Assembly: GCF_047496725.1 (NCBI RefSeq)
Contig: NC_132971.1
Location: 5,754,501-5,818,500, forward strand
DNA length: 64,000 nt
Direction: 5' to 3'
Source of the DNA: Anoplolepis gracilipes
Taxonomy: Eukaryota; Arthropoda; Insecta; Hymenoptera; Formicidae
Position 1 is the stretch's first letter, and each line of letters begins with the position of its first letter. Below, piece after piece: positions 41,158-55,200 of the stretch. The notes under the pieces are model-generated. The model was not told the origin of the DNA. It was given only the letters and a program-made list of their open reading frames with translations, and made no database searches. Both the position numbers and the translations under genes were made by a program.

Positions 41158-43799
41158 TGTAGAATGCTAATTTAAGAAAGAGAAAAGAACAAAATATATA
41201 ATTAAAATAAATTATAAATATAATGTATAGTATAAAATAACTATCTAATATTGTAAGTGTACAATGTAAGTAATTGTCCAAATTATTTCTAAATTTTTTC
41301 ATACATGCCAAAGCATACATTTATGCAATTTAATATAAAGAAAGTTAAATAATTAAAATACAATTGTAAGAATATATGTAAGGAGTATATACATATTGAT
41401 TATTTATAGTAAGTTTCATGTGAAATTCAAGATATGTATATACATATACTTTAAATCTCCCTCATATGTACTTGTATCTTAGCTAACAGTATTTTACTGA
41501 TTTTACTAGGATTATTAAATATGCATAATGTAATATGAATATCTTCAGAATATATACTTATGTTATATTCTCTTAAATTACATGTACATTATATCTTACT
41601 TAGGTCAGGTTGTACATACCAACATTATTTTGGACTGAAACATGTGTCTATCTTTATCTTTCTTTCTAATTGAATAAAGACAAACACATATTTAAGTGTC
41701 GCTTAAAACCAAAATAATTAGTGTATAGTTAAGCCTATGGCTGCATTCATCTTGATACTGTAACTACTAAAAGCATTTGATTGACCTAACCAATCAAGGC
41801 AAAGATTTCTTTATCTTGCTTGATCAATCAAATGCTTTTATTATTTATAGATTCAAGATAAATATATATATATATATATATGTATCAGTTATTTATATAT
41901 TCCTTATATTTCCAAATTATAAACTATAATTTTTTAATATAAATTATATAGTATGTAATCTACAGTAAATAAATAAAATTTTTAACTCTTTTTTAGCATA
42001 AAAAAATTTTTCTTGCTGTTTGCTCAGAATTTATTATATTTTTATGATTAAGAATATAACCGATATATAGATAAAAACAGCAATCAACAGAAACTTAAAT
42101 AAAAATTTTATACTGTAATGCATTAAAGATTTATAACAAATAAAATATATTAAGAATATAAACTATACATATTAACAATATATTATGAATTATAAAAAAG
42201 TAATATTAAATATCAAAATTAAAATAAGATATACAACAATAAAAGACCAAATAAATAATAAATACAAGACATAAAAAAATGAATGGTAGGGTTTTTGTTG
42301 ATTTTTATACATAACACAAACTGGTTATTAGTATGAATTTTTTTTAGTAATAATCAGCAACTCTTTCAAACAATGTTTATTACATATTTAGTAAATTTTG
42401 ATATGGGCTCACTAATAGCATGGCATATGTCATAATGGAAATTTTTGTTACGTGCTGTTAATATAAACTAAATAAATAATAAAACTGTTTGAGTTGCTTG
42501 AGTTATTATTTAAAAAAATTCATATCAATATTAAAGTTTGTGTTATTTATAAAAATCGATCGAAACTCCACCATTTATTCTTGGATATCCTGTATTAAAT
42601 AGAGTATTGTAAGTACTATCGTAAGTGTAAAACAATTTATGAGAATATGTTTAAATTAATACAAGATGTTACGACAATACTCCATATTATAAGCATTGCA
42701 TACTTTACAGTTCTGATTAAATAAAATAATAACGTACAAATGCATTAAATTGTTAATTTATAATTTGATTTTAACTATTATAAATATAAAAAATGTGAAC
42801 CAAGATAATACCACGCGGTTTTAACCTAACATTTTCTAAAAGTTAGACCATACTTCATAAAACGAGAATAGTCTTGGAAAGGAAATTATTAGAAATAACG
42901 TTCAATATACATAATGTGTTACAATAGAAATAATATAATATATCGATACGTACCTATTATAAAGTCTCAAAGCCAATAAAAAGGAATTCTGCCAAATACT
43001 TTTTCTGACCTTTCTAAGGAATACCTGCTGTTTTCGAGTTCACTCTCTCTAGTTTCACACGTAAGTATACGTAATGCGAGATGGAGATGAAGGAATCTTT
43101 CTAGGCGGGACTTTTATGCGCATGCGTGAGTATGTCATCGACCATATGCACGTTCCGTTTGACGTTTGTAATGCTCGCGGTATCATTTTATCCTTGTTGT
43201 TCAGCACAAGTTCAACAAAAACAGATGACCCTTACGAGTGTCAGAACGGCAAGTGGAACGTTTCTATGACCGATGTCTAGTAGCGCCTCTGTATCCATAT
43301 GGGAGTCTAAGGAACTACCTAACCAATCCACTTTTCGATGCTACTGATAACAGTTTCTTCGTTTGGTGTGTGTCCGTGCTGTAGCACGATACGATTATAG
43401 ATGTATATGATGGATTGTGGAGATTATTAGGAATGTGAAAATATTATGAATTTAATAAAATCTGTTTTATTATCTGCGTAATATTTTTTCATTTTAATAT
43501 ATTTTAGTATACTAATAGGGACTGTGATATAATTTAAATTACTATTTTTGTATGCATATATGCGTACATATACGCATATATGTATGTGTAATAAAATAAA
43601 TGTTCTACTCAAACTATTTTCTTAATGATTCTTAATTTAATATAATAAAGAGAATATCTGCAATGAATTGTTATACAAGAGATTGGCATATACAACCATA
43701 TGGTTAAAAGTATAAATTTTCGAATTTCTTAATGTATAAATACTAAAAAGATTAAAAAAATTTTTTAATCTATCAACAGTATGTTTAAGCTGAAACTTC
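41158..43799. other. Intergenic, ABCE1 upstream region
   Basis: Mostly AT-rich and without a recognised gene. A small palindrome of about 85 bp lies at 41751-41835 (AAAAGCATTTGATTGA.../TCAATCAAATGCTTTT). From about 42960 to 43420 composition is richer in GC, which may be the true promoter of ABCE1. A minus-strand sequence there ends TATAATAG|GTACGT near 42954 and could be the donor of a noncoding first exon. Its acceptor would be the TTAG just before the coding start (41157). The 68-codon plus ORF at 43074-43280 has no known domain. Confidence 0.35.
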
Positions 43800-44430
43800 A
43801 AGTTTTAAAATGTTTTTTTAATTATTTTCTGCAATGATTTTTCGCTGAGTATTGACATTTTTCTGAAAAAATGCAGATTTAGTTTCAAAGTCATGTAAAT
43901 TTGGCAAAAAAATCTTAAGAAAATTTAAGAAAAAGCATTTTGTAGGCAGACTGTTGTAGTTTATGGAATTTGATTTAAATTTTTCGAGAAAAATTTTTTT
44001 ATCGAGCTACAAAGTGTAAAAAATACATAATTTTAAGAAACAAATAAAATTAAAGCATAAAACAGGAAAAATACAAAAACTTTTTTATTGTAATGATAAT
44101 ACTGTACTAATAACGATTAAAGTTGCTATCGGTAATTTAAAAAAATTTTTGTAAAAATGTTTATCTTTTTTGTTCTGTACTTTATAAAAAACAAAATTTG
44201 TTTTGCTTTTTAAAATTACGTATTTTTGACACTCGGCAGCTCAATATAAAAATTTTTCTCGAAAAATTTAAGTCAAGTTCCATAAATTACAATATTTTGC
44301 CTACATTTTTTAAAACTTTCCTATGATTCTTTTTGCCGAGTTATATAACTTTGAAACTAACTTAATTTTTCAGAAATGTTGTCGATACTTGGCGAAAAAT
44401 TATCGCAAACATAAAAAAAGCATTTAAAGC
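43800..44430. mobile_element. Large foldback element
   Basis: The left arm (TTTTTCGCTGAGTATTGACA, TTTTTCTGAAAAAATGCAGA, TTTCAAAGTCATGTAA...) is inverted at the right (TTATATAACTTTGAAACTAA, TTTTTCAGAAATGTTGTCGA, TACTTGGCGAAAAATTATCG). Arms are about 270 bp and diverged. There is no coding content. Confidence 0.75.
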
Positions 44431-44635
44431 TTTAATTAAAAAAGTATTTTAATATGTTTTATTTAAGTTAAATCGCAAAGACAGTAATAAAATTTAATAA
44501 AATTTAAAAAAGTTTTTGTTAACCAGCATATACATTTTTCCTGAAGAAACTATTTTTTTGAAGATATTTTCTTATCACTAAAGGCCATGAAGTTATTTAT
44601 AATTATTATAATTAATATAATTATTATGATTATTA

Positions 44636-44800
44636 TGAAAATTACATTTTGTGCAATAGTGCAGATAAAAGTATTTATGAAAGTAATTTTGTCTTAAACA
44701 TACATATAATATATTTTAATTTATGAAGTAATTTTAACTTAAATATTTTAATTTGCAAAATAAATTACTTTTATCTACACTGTACAAAATAGAATTTATC
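44636..44800. repeat. Palindrome of about 165 bp
   Basis: ATTTTGTGCAATAGTGCAGA followed by TAAAAGTA(A)TTT is inverted at the right (AAATTACTTTTATCTACACT then GTACAAAATAG). This is probably another small palindromic element. Confidence 0.65.
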
Positions 44801-45965
44801 ATAACATACACATAGACATATATATTTTGTATGCAAGCGTGCTGATATAAACTTTGTACGAATTATAACAGAAATTAATTTATGTAAAAAAATATATAAT
44901 TTTTTTTTAATGTGTTTTTAATGTGTTTAAGTCAAAATTACATGCAAAAACTGAAAATTTTAAGAAAGTTCTCGTTAACTATATATTTTTTCTTTGAAAA
45001 AAAAAAATATTTTTTTTAGATTCTATTTTGTAAAAAAGTGTAGATTCTTTTTTTACAAATTCTCTTCAAATATAATTTATTAATTGTTTAAAATTTCCTA
45101 AGTTTTGGTATCTTATTTAAACAATAATCATCAAAATAGTTGATCAAACATTATATAAAATAAAATGCGTGAACTAACAAAATGAAAATTTGTATACAGA
45201 AGGACATAATTATAATTTTAAATTGTACACACTCTTCTATGATGTTCAACAAACTCTACTAGGAACTACCGTAATACATAAGTCTACCTACGGTTCCGGC
45301 TGTTAAGAATAAAAATATACGGTAGTTTGAAGGATTGTATGTCCGAATAATCGACAAGTCGCATAAGCTAATAAAGAATAGAGTAAAGCGTTAGAGAAAA
45401 AAGATCTTCACTAATCGGCTTTAACAATGAGGAACGACTAAAATCTTTTAATTCAGGATTATAATCTTGGTAATATATGTTAACGTCAAAATTAATATAA
45501 AGAAGGGATGTTTTATTATAATTTTCTTACTTTCTCATAAAATTTAATATATAGAGATTAAGTTATTATACGTATATATAAACATATTATAGTAAAAAGT
45601 TATTATTTAAAAACAGAACATGTGTATGTGCAAATTTTTTATTTTATTTTTTTTTGCATTATTTGTTAATTTTTTATCGAATTGAATTGACAATTGAACA
45701 CAAATTGAATTCACAAATTTCGACATTTATATATGTATATAATAAAATGTTAGTATTATAATAGTCAGATATTAATTTGGTATTTCTAGTTATTATGTAT
45801 GTAGAAATAAAGAAATGTAATCGACATATTTTATCAACTATTTTTTTCAAGTAATATCAGAAATGAGAATTGGCGCGTTATCATCATTGCGCAAAATAAT
45901 AGAGTTCCAGGAAACAATTGCGTTTTTGTCGCATTTTTGTTAGAAAAATACTTGATGCGATACAC
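44801..45965. other. Intergenic, upstream of the serine protease
   Basis: No gene is recognised. A compact block with a partial inverted repeat (CTACCGTAATACA.../TACGGTAGTTTG) lies at about 45255-45330. The last 120 bases before the TATA box are mixed in composition and likely hold promoter elements. Confidence 0.4.
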
Positions 45966-45973
45966 TTTATAAA
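45966..45973 (+). promoter_or_regulatory. TATA box of the serine protease gene
   Basis: TTTATAAA about 100 bp upstream of the start codon at 46071. A start about 30 bp downstream would give a 5' UTR of roughly 70 nt, in line with tissue-specific, strongly expressed genes. Confidence 0.5.
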
Positions 45974-46070
45974 GAGTAGCTACAAGTTATTTGTTTGCAT
46001 TTACAAAAGTTACTTGTCACAATACTTGTCACAATTGTGATGATAGGATTTTGTTGGAAATTCTGTAGAA

Positions 46071-49000
46071 ATGTGGAAGGTATGTAAAAATTCAAAATAG
46101 TATTAAGAATTGTCTATAAACTAATTAAAATAATTATGATTTTAATATTTATATAAATTAGTAATAAATAAAATATAATATTTAATTGGACTTTATTTAT
46201 ATTATTTAGGGCCTTTATTTATATAATTCAGACTATTTCTTGTATATTTTATATACATTCAAATATTTTGCGACAAAAATAATATTTTATTACTAACAAA
46301 TAAGAAAAAATACAATATAAAGCATAATGCAAATTTTATTATTTATTTTTTGTACCATAATCAATATATTTTAATATTAATTCCTACAAACGGAACATAT
46401 TAATTATGTTACAGTAATGTTACAATTTTTCAAATTGTTACATATATATTTATATATATATAAATATATATGTATATATATTGTAGAATAAGAATATGTA
46501 TTATAATTAGATAATTATATCTATAAATAATATTACGAAGAAGGGAAAAAGGAGGAAAGTAGAGAAAACGAATAGAGAAAGGTACATATATATACTATAT
46601 TATATGTTATATAAACATATAATATGTATAAGGAGTTATGCGTATACATATATAAAGATATATGTATATAACATTACAAAAAATAATATCTAATAATTGC
46701 TAGTTTGTTTCCTTACTGCTGTGCAACATGCTACGTATCTTATATTTACGTTTTAATTATGGAAACTATAAAGCTTACAAAGAGACTAGGAAACCTAAAA
46801 ATGTAATAATTATTTCTATTAGCTTAATTTCTAATATAATTCTAATTGAGAATTCAGATATTAAATTGATGATTGTTCAAGAATTGAATAGATAAATACT
46901 CAAGTAAAATACATTTGTTTATTGTCTACTTAAGATTTAAAATACAGTATAATCTTTATATAAATAAAATTTTGATTTTATAAATTAATTTATTTAAATT
47001 TATTTTATGTTGTTGTTGATTTAATTATGGTGAGTCAAGTTTTTGTCATATATATGTATATATTTACAGGATGTTTTAAACTAAATATGTAGAGGTTTCG
47101 ATCGATTTTTATATATAAGACAAAATGAATATTGGTATAAATTTCTTGTCTGGTAATAATTAACAACTTAAATAGTTTTGTTATCTATTCAGCAAACTTC
47201 GATATATGTTCATTAATGACGTGACATATGTCGTAACGGGAATTTCAACACTCCTCAATTTCTACACTTGATCCAGAACATCTGGCGTAATTCGAGCAAT
47301 TGTTTTATGATTCTATTTTTGAAATAGCAGAAATCTCTGATTTTTACACTGTCCATAACATTACTTACGTGAATCCATAAGAAAAGTCACTTAAATCGAT
47401 TTTTCATAATTTAAGTAAGACTTTGTCAAATTTAAGTACAAAATATCTCGTAAACTATTCAATTTTGGACCTTTTATAACTTTTTTGTGCTATTATAATA
47501 CGCAGAATATTACGAAGAATGAATTTATTTTAAAAATTCAAGGTAGTTCTATTTTTAAAAAATTAGGTTGACCTTCATATGACTGGCACGTACATTTAAG
47601 CTCAAACTAATATCTCTAGCTTCTTTATCTTTTCCTTTTCGAACCAAACACTTTTGCGCGAAACATTTTTTGTTAAAAGGCTTGATTTTCAGATCTTTAA
47701 CTTTGTTAATGAAAATAAAACATTTTATATATGTATATAAAAGAAAACTAGTGTGCTGATGTGTACGTGCGCAAATGTCTATTAAAGATACAAGGTGTAT
47801 CGTAATTACCAGATATCTTTTATGTAAGCGTATTCTGTGACCAATTTGGAGACGATTTTTCCTCAGCAAAAATATTGAGGTAATAATAATTTTCGAGTTA
47901 TAAGCGATTGAAAAAGGAGGATTTTTCGCAAACTAAACTTTGTAGAGTTAAAAGATTAACATAAATGCATGTTTTAGTTAATTTCACCCAGATAGAATTT
48001 ACTTTAATAAAATTTTAATTTATGGCTTACAAGGGACATGTCACAAATGTTCAGAGCCGATTTGATTCTCCTTGAAATATGTTGTTAAACACAAAAATCT
48101 GAGAGATAGAAAAAAATTGTTAAATAAAAGTTTAACGGTTTTAAGAGTACTTAAATTTAGTAAAAAAAAATTATATAATTTTAAAATAATTTTGTGTGTG
48201 ATGAAGGTTTCTTGAAAAAAATTTAAAAATTTTTTCTCATAACTTTAAAGTACTTTTCAACCTATTAAAGTTTTGTTTAATAATTTTTTTTCTATCTTTT
48301 ATAGTTTTGATAATATTCGACCTCAAAGGAAAATATCGTTTTTTTTTCAAAGGGGTGTTTTACCTTTTAAACATGAGATTGCGCACGTATAAAAAATACG
48401 TGTCTCTTAGATTTTTGCATTCAACATATTTTAAGGAGAATCAAATATCAAATCAGTTCTGAACAGTTATTGTGACACGTCTCTTGTTAGTTGTAAATAT
48501 ATAGAATGGCAAAAATTAGAAGTTTCCAAAATATGATGACCTCTTTCGACATTTTTACTGAGAGAAAATGGTCTCCAAATTGGCCAGAGAATCTGCCTAT
48601 ATAAAGGCTATCTGGTAATGATACACCCTGTATATGTATTGCATAATTATAAAGTAAATTATAATTATTTTAATCAAAATAGTTCCAAAAAATTCCAATA
48701 ATCTTATAATTAGTCAAGGTTTTATTTGGCTTCCTGCTGTCACTCTCAATACTAAATGGGATTACATCTGACAATGAGCAATGCAACTACTATCAAAATT
48801 TAGAAATTGGAAAGACATATTACGCGTATAATCTTAATTATTCCAATAAAGATAAAGGTGAAGAGCACTGCATATGGCGAATGGAAAATCCTTATGTTAC
48901 CAAAATAAACTGCAGTATTGATATACCAACCCTAACAGTAAGTTTGTAAATAAATATTTGATTTGCGATTTGTTCATAAACTTATTGTTAGAGTTAACTG

Positions 49001-52000
49001 TGTATTTTTAAGCATAATACAATTTAACAGAAAAGAATGCAAGAAAACGAATAATTATTTCTTTTTGCAATAATTTTGATCTCAAAAATGTTTTTATTAA
49101 TGTCACAAACTAAAACAATTTAAAAAGTTTAAAGTTATAAAAAGTAGTCATGTTATTATATTATTATACAATATATGACTATTATTATGTATATGTGTAT
49201 CAAAAAAATTTTATTACAAATTTTTAAATTACAAATATTTTTAAAACTTTCAATAACAAAAAAAGATTTGTTATAAAGATTAATATTGTAATAAAATTTT
49301 TATCATAAAAAAATATTGATTTATTACATCGATTATGATTATTATTTAATCTGATATTAATTATTTACTATATGTTCATCATACTGAGTTTACCATATTG
49401 CATTTATTAGTTTTAATATCAAATTCACATACTTGTTAGTAATCTAAAAAAAAACTTTAATATATGTCTAAATTTTTAAAAATTCGAAAATTTTCACATC
49501 TATTATATGGTAACACTCTACTATTTTAAATTTATTTTTTACACATTACATTTTAACGGAAGTTTCACTCAATAATATGAGAAATTTTTGAATTTGAATT
49601 ACTAATTAAAATATATTTTACAGATTGTCTCTATGATTATTTATTAATAATTTAATTTTCAATTTTTCTGTAGTTTATCCAATATTTAATCACGAAAATC
49701 TTATTAATCTTAATATTCACAAAAAATTCCATTTGAGGATTAACAATAGTAAAAGATTTAACAATGTACTTAATCTTGAAGGTTAAAAACTTTCAACAAT
49801 ATCATCATATGCTTATTATTATTAGTAATATAATAAGATATTAACATAATGTTTTTTTTGTTTACTTTGCCACAAATTTATCAAAATTATGATGTAAAAA
49901 AGTATTAAAAATGTGTTCAATATAAGAAAACAACAAGAAATAATTCTTTGATTTTTTGCGTTTTCTTCTAAAAAGATTTTTTTAAACTGTGTAATCTACT
50001 GATTTAACTGAAGTAAAAGTATAGATATAATTATTATACTAATTAGAAATAAAACGGAAAGATTGAATTTAATGCATTATTTTATCTATATTTTATTATA
50101 TATTATTTCATATATCATTATTTTTTTATTTTATAGAATGATTGTACTCAAAGTAGTATTTCTGTCAAATTTGTTGGAAAAAATATAACCTACTATTGTG
50201 GTAAGGGTACATTCGAGCTTGAAGGAAAGAATCCGACTATAACATTTGATTTATCCGTCTCGCAAGAAGGTAATTTTTTATGCGAAATTCGAGCAGAGAA
50301 GTCGTTTGATAACAATTGCAAATGTGGTTGGAAAAAAGTAGTAAGTTTTAATTGCTTCTTGTAAAATGCTATTTATTAATGGGTTAGTTATTATTTATTT
50401 ATAATTTAAGCTTTATGTATTTTATAATCAACAATAAAACTGTTTATTAAAAATATTTTAATTTAATTAAATGTTCAGGAGTCAATCATATGTATTGTTT
50501 ATTTAGAATAAATATAAAATAGGCTTGCAAAGAGCCTTAATACGGTGGAAAATACATACATTAAAATTTGTAACAAAAATTACATATTTTTTTGCAAATC
50601 CAAACGTTTGAGGCAAATTATATATCAAGTTAAGTTTGTCATTCATAAACATTTCGATCCTTCTCTTCAATATATTTCTTATTTTTCAGACTTTCTCTGT
50701 AGAAAGAAATAAAATTATCGATTATGTTCATATGTATATATATATAAAAAATAATATTGTACACAAGAAAGCTAATTTCCGCTGGTTGACAATTCTCTCA
50801 GACTCATTATAACAAAATGGTCAAATAGATTGTTATAAAATTGTTTTCAGAGCTTATTATATATTATTTACATGATGAAAACATGCTAACAAATAAAAAA
50901 TAAAAAATAAAACTATCAGAAAATTCAATAGTAATAATCATGATTGGAGTTAATAATTCTAAATTCTATTAAATCATTCTAACTTACTAGTGAGAAAGTT
51001 TATGAAGTAATGCACAACCCAGGTAGCAAAAATAGTCATTTTGACGTCAAAAAGACGTCAAAAGTAGTCTTTTTGACGTTAAAATAACTACTTTTGCTAA
51101 CTGGGAACTAACAATAAGAATACCAATATATACATATATACAAGGTGTCTGGTAATTCGTGAAAAACCTGCTATAATGTCAAATTCTTGAGATCATTTGG
51201 AGACGATTTTTCCTCAGCGAAAATGTCGAGGCATCAATAATTTCCGAGTTATAAGCGATTGAAAAAAGACGCTTTTCACAAACTAAACTTTTCAAAGTTA
51301 AAAAATTACCAAAACTACATTCTTCAGTTAATTTCAAATAGAGTTACTCTAATAGAATTTTAATTTAAGGCTCAAATACAAAAATATATAATGATAAACA
51401 TTGGAAACATGCAAAAAATGATGACGTTCCTCGATATTTGCACTAAGGAAAAATCGATTCCAAATAATTTCAAGAATCTGTCATTAACAAGTTTTTTACC
51501 AATTATCGAACACCGTGTATATACATATATAGTTCAAACATACATATATGAAACCTTTGAGCTGATATACGAACAATAAAGTCAAGTCAATTACATAAAC
51601 AATAAAAATAACAAAGCAAAATATTGAAAAGCAAAACCTATAAATAAGTACAAAATCAGAACTAATTTTATTTCGAGCATTTTAAAGTTCATTAAATTTC
51701 TTGATAGGAAAATAAGAAAGATTGAGTGTAAAATTTTGTATCGCTTTGTAAGTTGTAAAAATAGTTTTTTAATATAGTCTTTTAATACAATAATTTAATA
51801 GAGCAGTGCTAAGATGTATTTGTAGATTTTAGCCAGATTTCGTGATTCATAATTTATTGCCTCCCTCTTATTACTCGCGTATTAGCAACGAGTCACTAAA
51901 CATGCGTAACTAAAGAGCATTTACTTGTTAGTTTAGGAGTTTCCATATATAATAAAATGCAAATGTAATAAGGCAATTTTAATAGCAAGATTTTTTTAAT

Positions 52001-52244
52001 AGTATCGCAAAAGTTCTCAAAATCAAAATTTTTTCTTTATTATTTTTATATTTTATTCAATATTTTATATTTTATTAATAATCTATAGATATTTTGTCTT
52101 TTATTAATTACAAATATGTTCTGCAGTAATTCACAAATTTTTGATTTTTTGATATTTTAATTGAATCTTAAGATTCAACAGTTTGGTATTGTAATATTGA
52201 CTTATAAACATTAAATTATTTGTAATTTATTTCTGTAGTATGTT

Positions 52245-52293
<49 letters not shown>

Positions 52294-55200
52294 GCAGTAT
52301 ATAAAATAATCAATTGGTTTAAAAAAACATGCTTGTGTATTATATAATTATAATAATATAAAACTTTATTTGTAATATGTATAATTACGAGTCAATAAAT
52401 TTTCATATTACTCATGAAGTGCTATTATTGTCTTTTTTCGAATAGTTTTTCTCCAGTAGAAAACTAGTAATGGTTTTTCTCGTAATGGTTTCCTAGAATA
52501 AAGAATTTTAATAATTTGAAATATATATCGGCTCCAATATTTACAAACATGTAACTATTCCGCCGTAGAGCCAGAATTTTAATTTTGAAAATTTTTGCGA
52601 TGCTATCACAAAAGTAGTGCTATTGTCTTATTACATTTAATAATGTTATTACATTTTCTTAGAATCTTATTTGCGTTTTATTATATATTACATATAGATA
52701 CTCTTGAGTCTTGAAATTATACAGCACGGATTAGTATTTCTTATAAGTTATTTAAAAATTGTATTGCTTGCTTGTTTTTGATATCAAAATATTCTATAAA
52801 CAATGTACTATCAAAATATATAAGAGACTGAATTTGTAGCTTGTTTTAAAAATTTACCTTGACGCTGTCAGACTTTACGTTTACTCGTTCATTGCTTTGT
52901 TATTCGCTCACTCGTTCACTATTCGCTACCTTGCAAACTCATTCGCTATAAAAATAAGTTAAATAAGTTAATACTTATTATAATAAAATCTTATACAAGA
53001 AATAATAATCTTTTGTTTGAACTTACATAGTATTTTACTGCTTAGATGATTATAGAATTGTAATAAACATAAAGAATTTAAATTTGAAACAATTATACAC
53101 GCACGCACTGTGCACATATACACTCGCTCGCTCACATGCTCTCTCACTTCCTGAAGTGAAGGATCTAAGTATATAAAAAATATTCAAAGTTATATTTACT
53201 GTAATAAGTTATATCAATTGTATAAAAATAGAACACATTTTAAAAAATATATTTAGATAAAATAAAAGTCAAAAGAGACTGTTATTATCTTCAAAAAGTC
53301 GAACAATGTCTTGCTTACATCTTTCAAGGAGAGCATAGATTCTCTTTTAAATATAAACTGTTAAAAGAACTACATCCTTAAAAACTTCTAATAAAAAAAT
53401 ATCAATCAAAAAGACATGTTTAAAAATAGACAGAAAACAAAATTTTAAAAAATGTACGATTTAAAAAGATAATTGAAATAGATAGTTAAAAATTAAATGT
53501 GAAATCAATAGTCAATTAGCTAAGCACTTAGAAGCGATTCAGTATGCGGATTTGTAATTTGAAATAGTACAATATTATAAAATTATTTATTTGCATTTTT
53601 ATAGAAATAGCATATAGATTCTCTCCATAAAACTAAAAGCACTTAATTTTATTAATTTTATTAATATGTAGAAATCTAACCTGAGTTTCAAAATAAGTTC
53701 AATTTTTTGTATGGTATATAAAATTGTGTTATTATGTTACAAATTTTATTTTAAATAGTAAATCATGAAACTGCAAAGATACAGTCTTTGTGAAATATAG
53801 ATTCTCTCTATGAATCTTTTGTATGATATAAAACCATTATGTTGCGGTTTTTATTAAATAAGAATATTACTTAATCTTATTTAATTATAAAATTACTTAA
53901 TCCTTTACTGTGCCATAACGTCGATTACACACATATATATCGATCGCCAATTTAAAATTTAAAAATGTCCTGTGCAGAACTAAATTAATTTTTTAAAATT
54001 AATCATAGGCTTTACCAGATAGACTTTGACACTAAAAGAACTAAGCAAAGTGATACAGAAAAACTTGACCTGCTTAGATTGCATTAAAATGTATGCTATA
54101 TACACTATTTTCTTAATACACATTTAGAGATAAATGAGTGTTCGATTTTAAATTGTAATAATATGTATTATTGTAACTGTATATTATATGTGAGCTTTAT
54201 ATATATATATATATATCTATATATATATATATATACATAAAAATTATTTTTAAGAACTATTATATATTTAGCCTGCTTATATAATTATTTACATCTGATC
54301 AATCATAATCGATAATTTATGCACCTTGCAATGTTAAAGAGGCCAATTGGAGACTGAAATGTTTGTAAAGCATGATAAATTTAACTTTTTATATGTAATT
54401 TATGTTGAAAAAATTTGATATGCAAAATATATAATTTTTGTTACAATTTCAATATGTGCCTTTCTATTACATATTAGTGCTGTTCAAGTTTATTTTTATA
54501 TTTTTAATTTTATCAATAGAATTTCTTGATTAATTTGCTTGTTTAGACTAGAATAGTAGGCGGTAACGAAACAGGGGTGAATGAATATTCTATGATGGGT
54601 GGACTCGTTGACATGATAGAAAAACAAATATATTGCGGTTGTACCATAATAAGTGAACAATACGTTATAACAGCAGCTCATTGCTTGGACAAGAAAAATT
54701 TGAAAGAAGTAGGTGTTTTGGTTGGTGAACACGATGTAACAACAGGTAATCGTTGAAATAAATATTTAATTAATATTTTTAAGTTATTAGAATATAGGTA
54801 AATGTTTATGACCGTAAATTAATATAAGTTGCAATTCTTTGTGTATCTGGAAGTATAAGTACGCAAGTTTATTTAGCTAGATCCGATAATAAAGGTATAG
54901 GTTTTGTTGATTATACATGATCTGTACGAGTAACTTTGAAGTCACGGGCACGTATTGTTACATGCATAGGAAGAGGATTATTGTCAGTAGCCATAGCAAG
55001 CATTGCTATCTTCCACCACTGATCAGAGTTCAAACGAATGAAATGACTGATGTGATTGAAAATTACTCTAAATTTCAGGTGCACATGGTTATCAGAGTTT
55101 CGTAAATTAGAGTGAGATTCATCGTTAGGTTTGTGAATGTTTAACCAGAATGTTTGAATTGGTTGTATCATAGGAACACTTCCTTTTGGCTTAAAATAAT

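Noticed and set aside
43074..43280. 68-codon plus-strand ORF in a GC-richer island
   Set aside because: No recognisable domain or splice partners; the composition is better explained by a promoter or 5' UTR region of ABCE1.
46040..46079. Upstream ATG as the start of the serine protease
   Set aside because: It ends in the wrong phase for exon 2 and gives no signal peptide; the ATG at 46071 joins in frame to a clear signal sequence.
51391..51579. 62-codon plus-strand ORF
   Set aside because: It lies mostly inside the palindromic MITE at 51139-51520.
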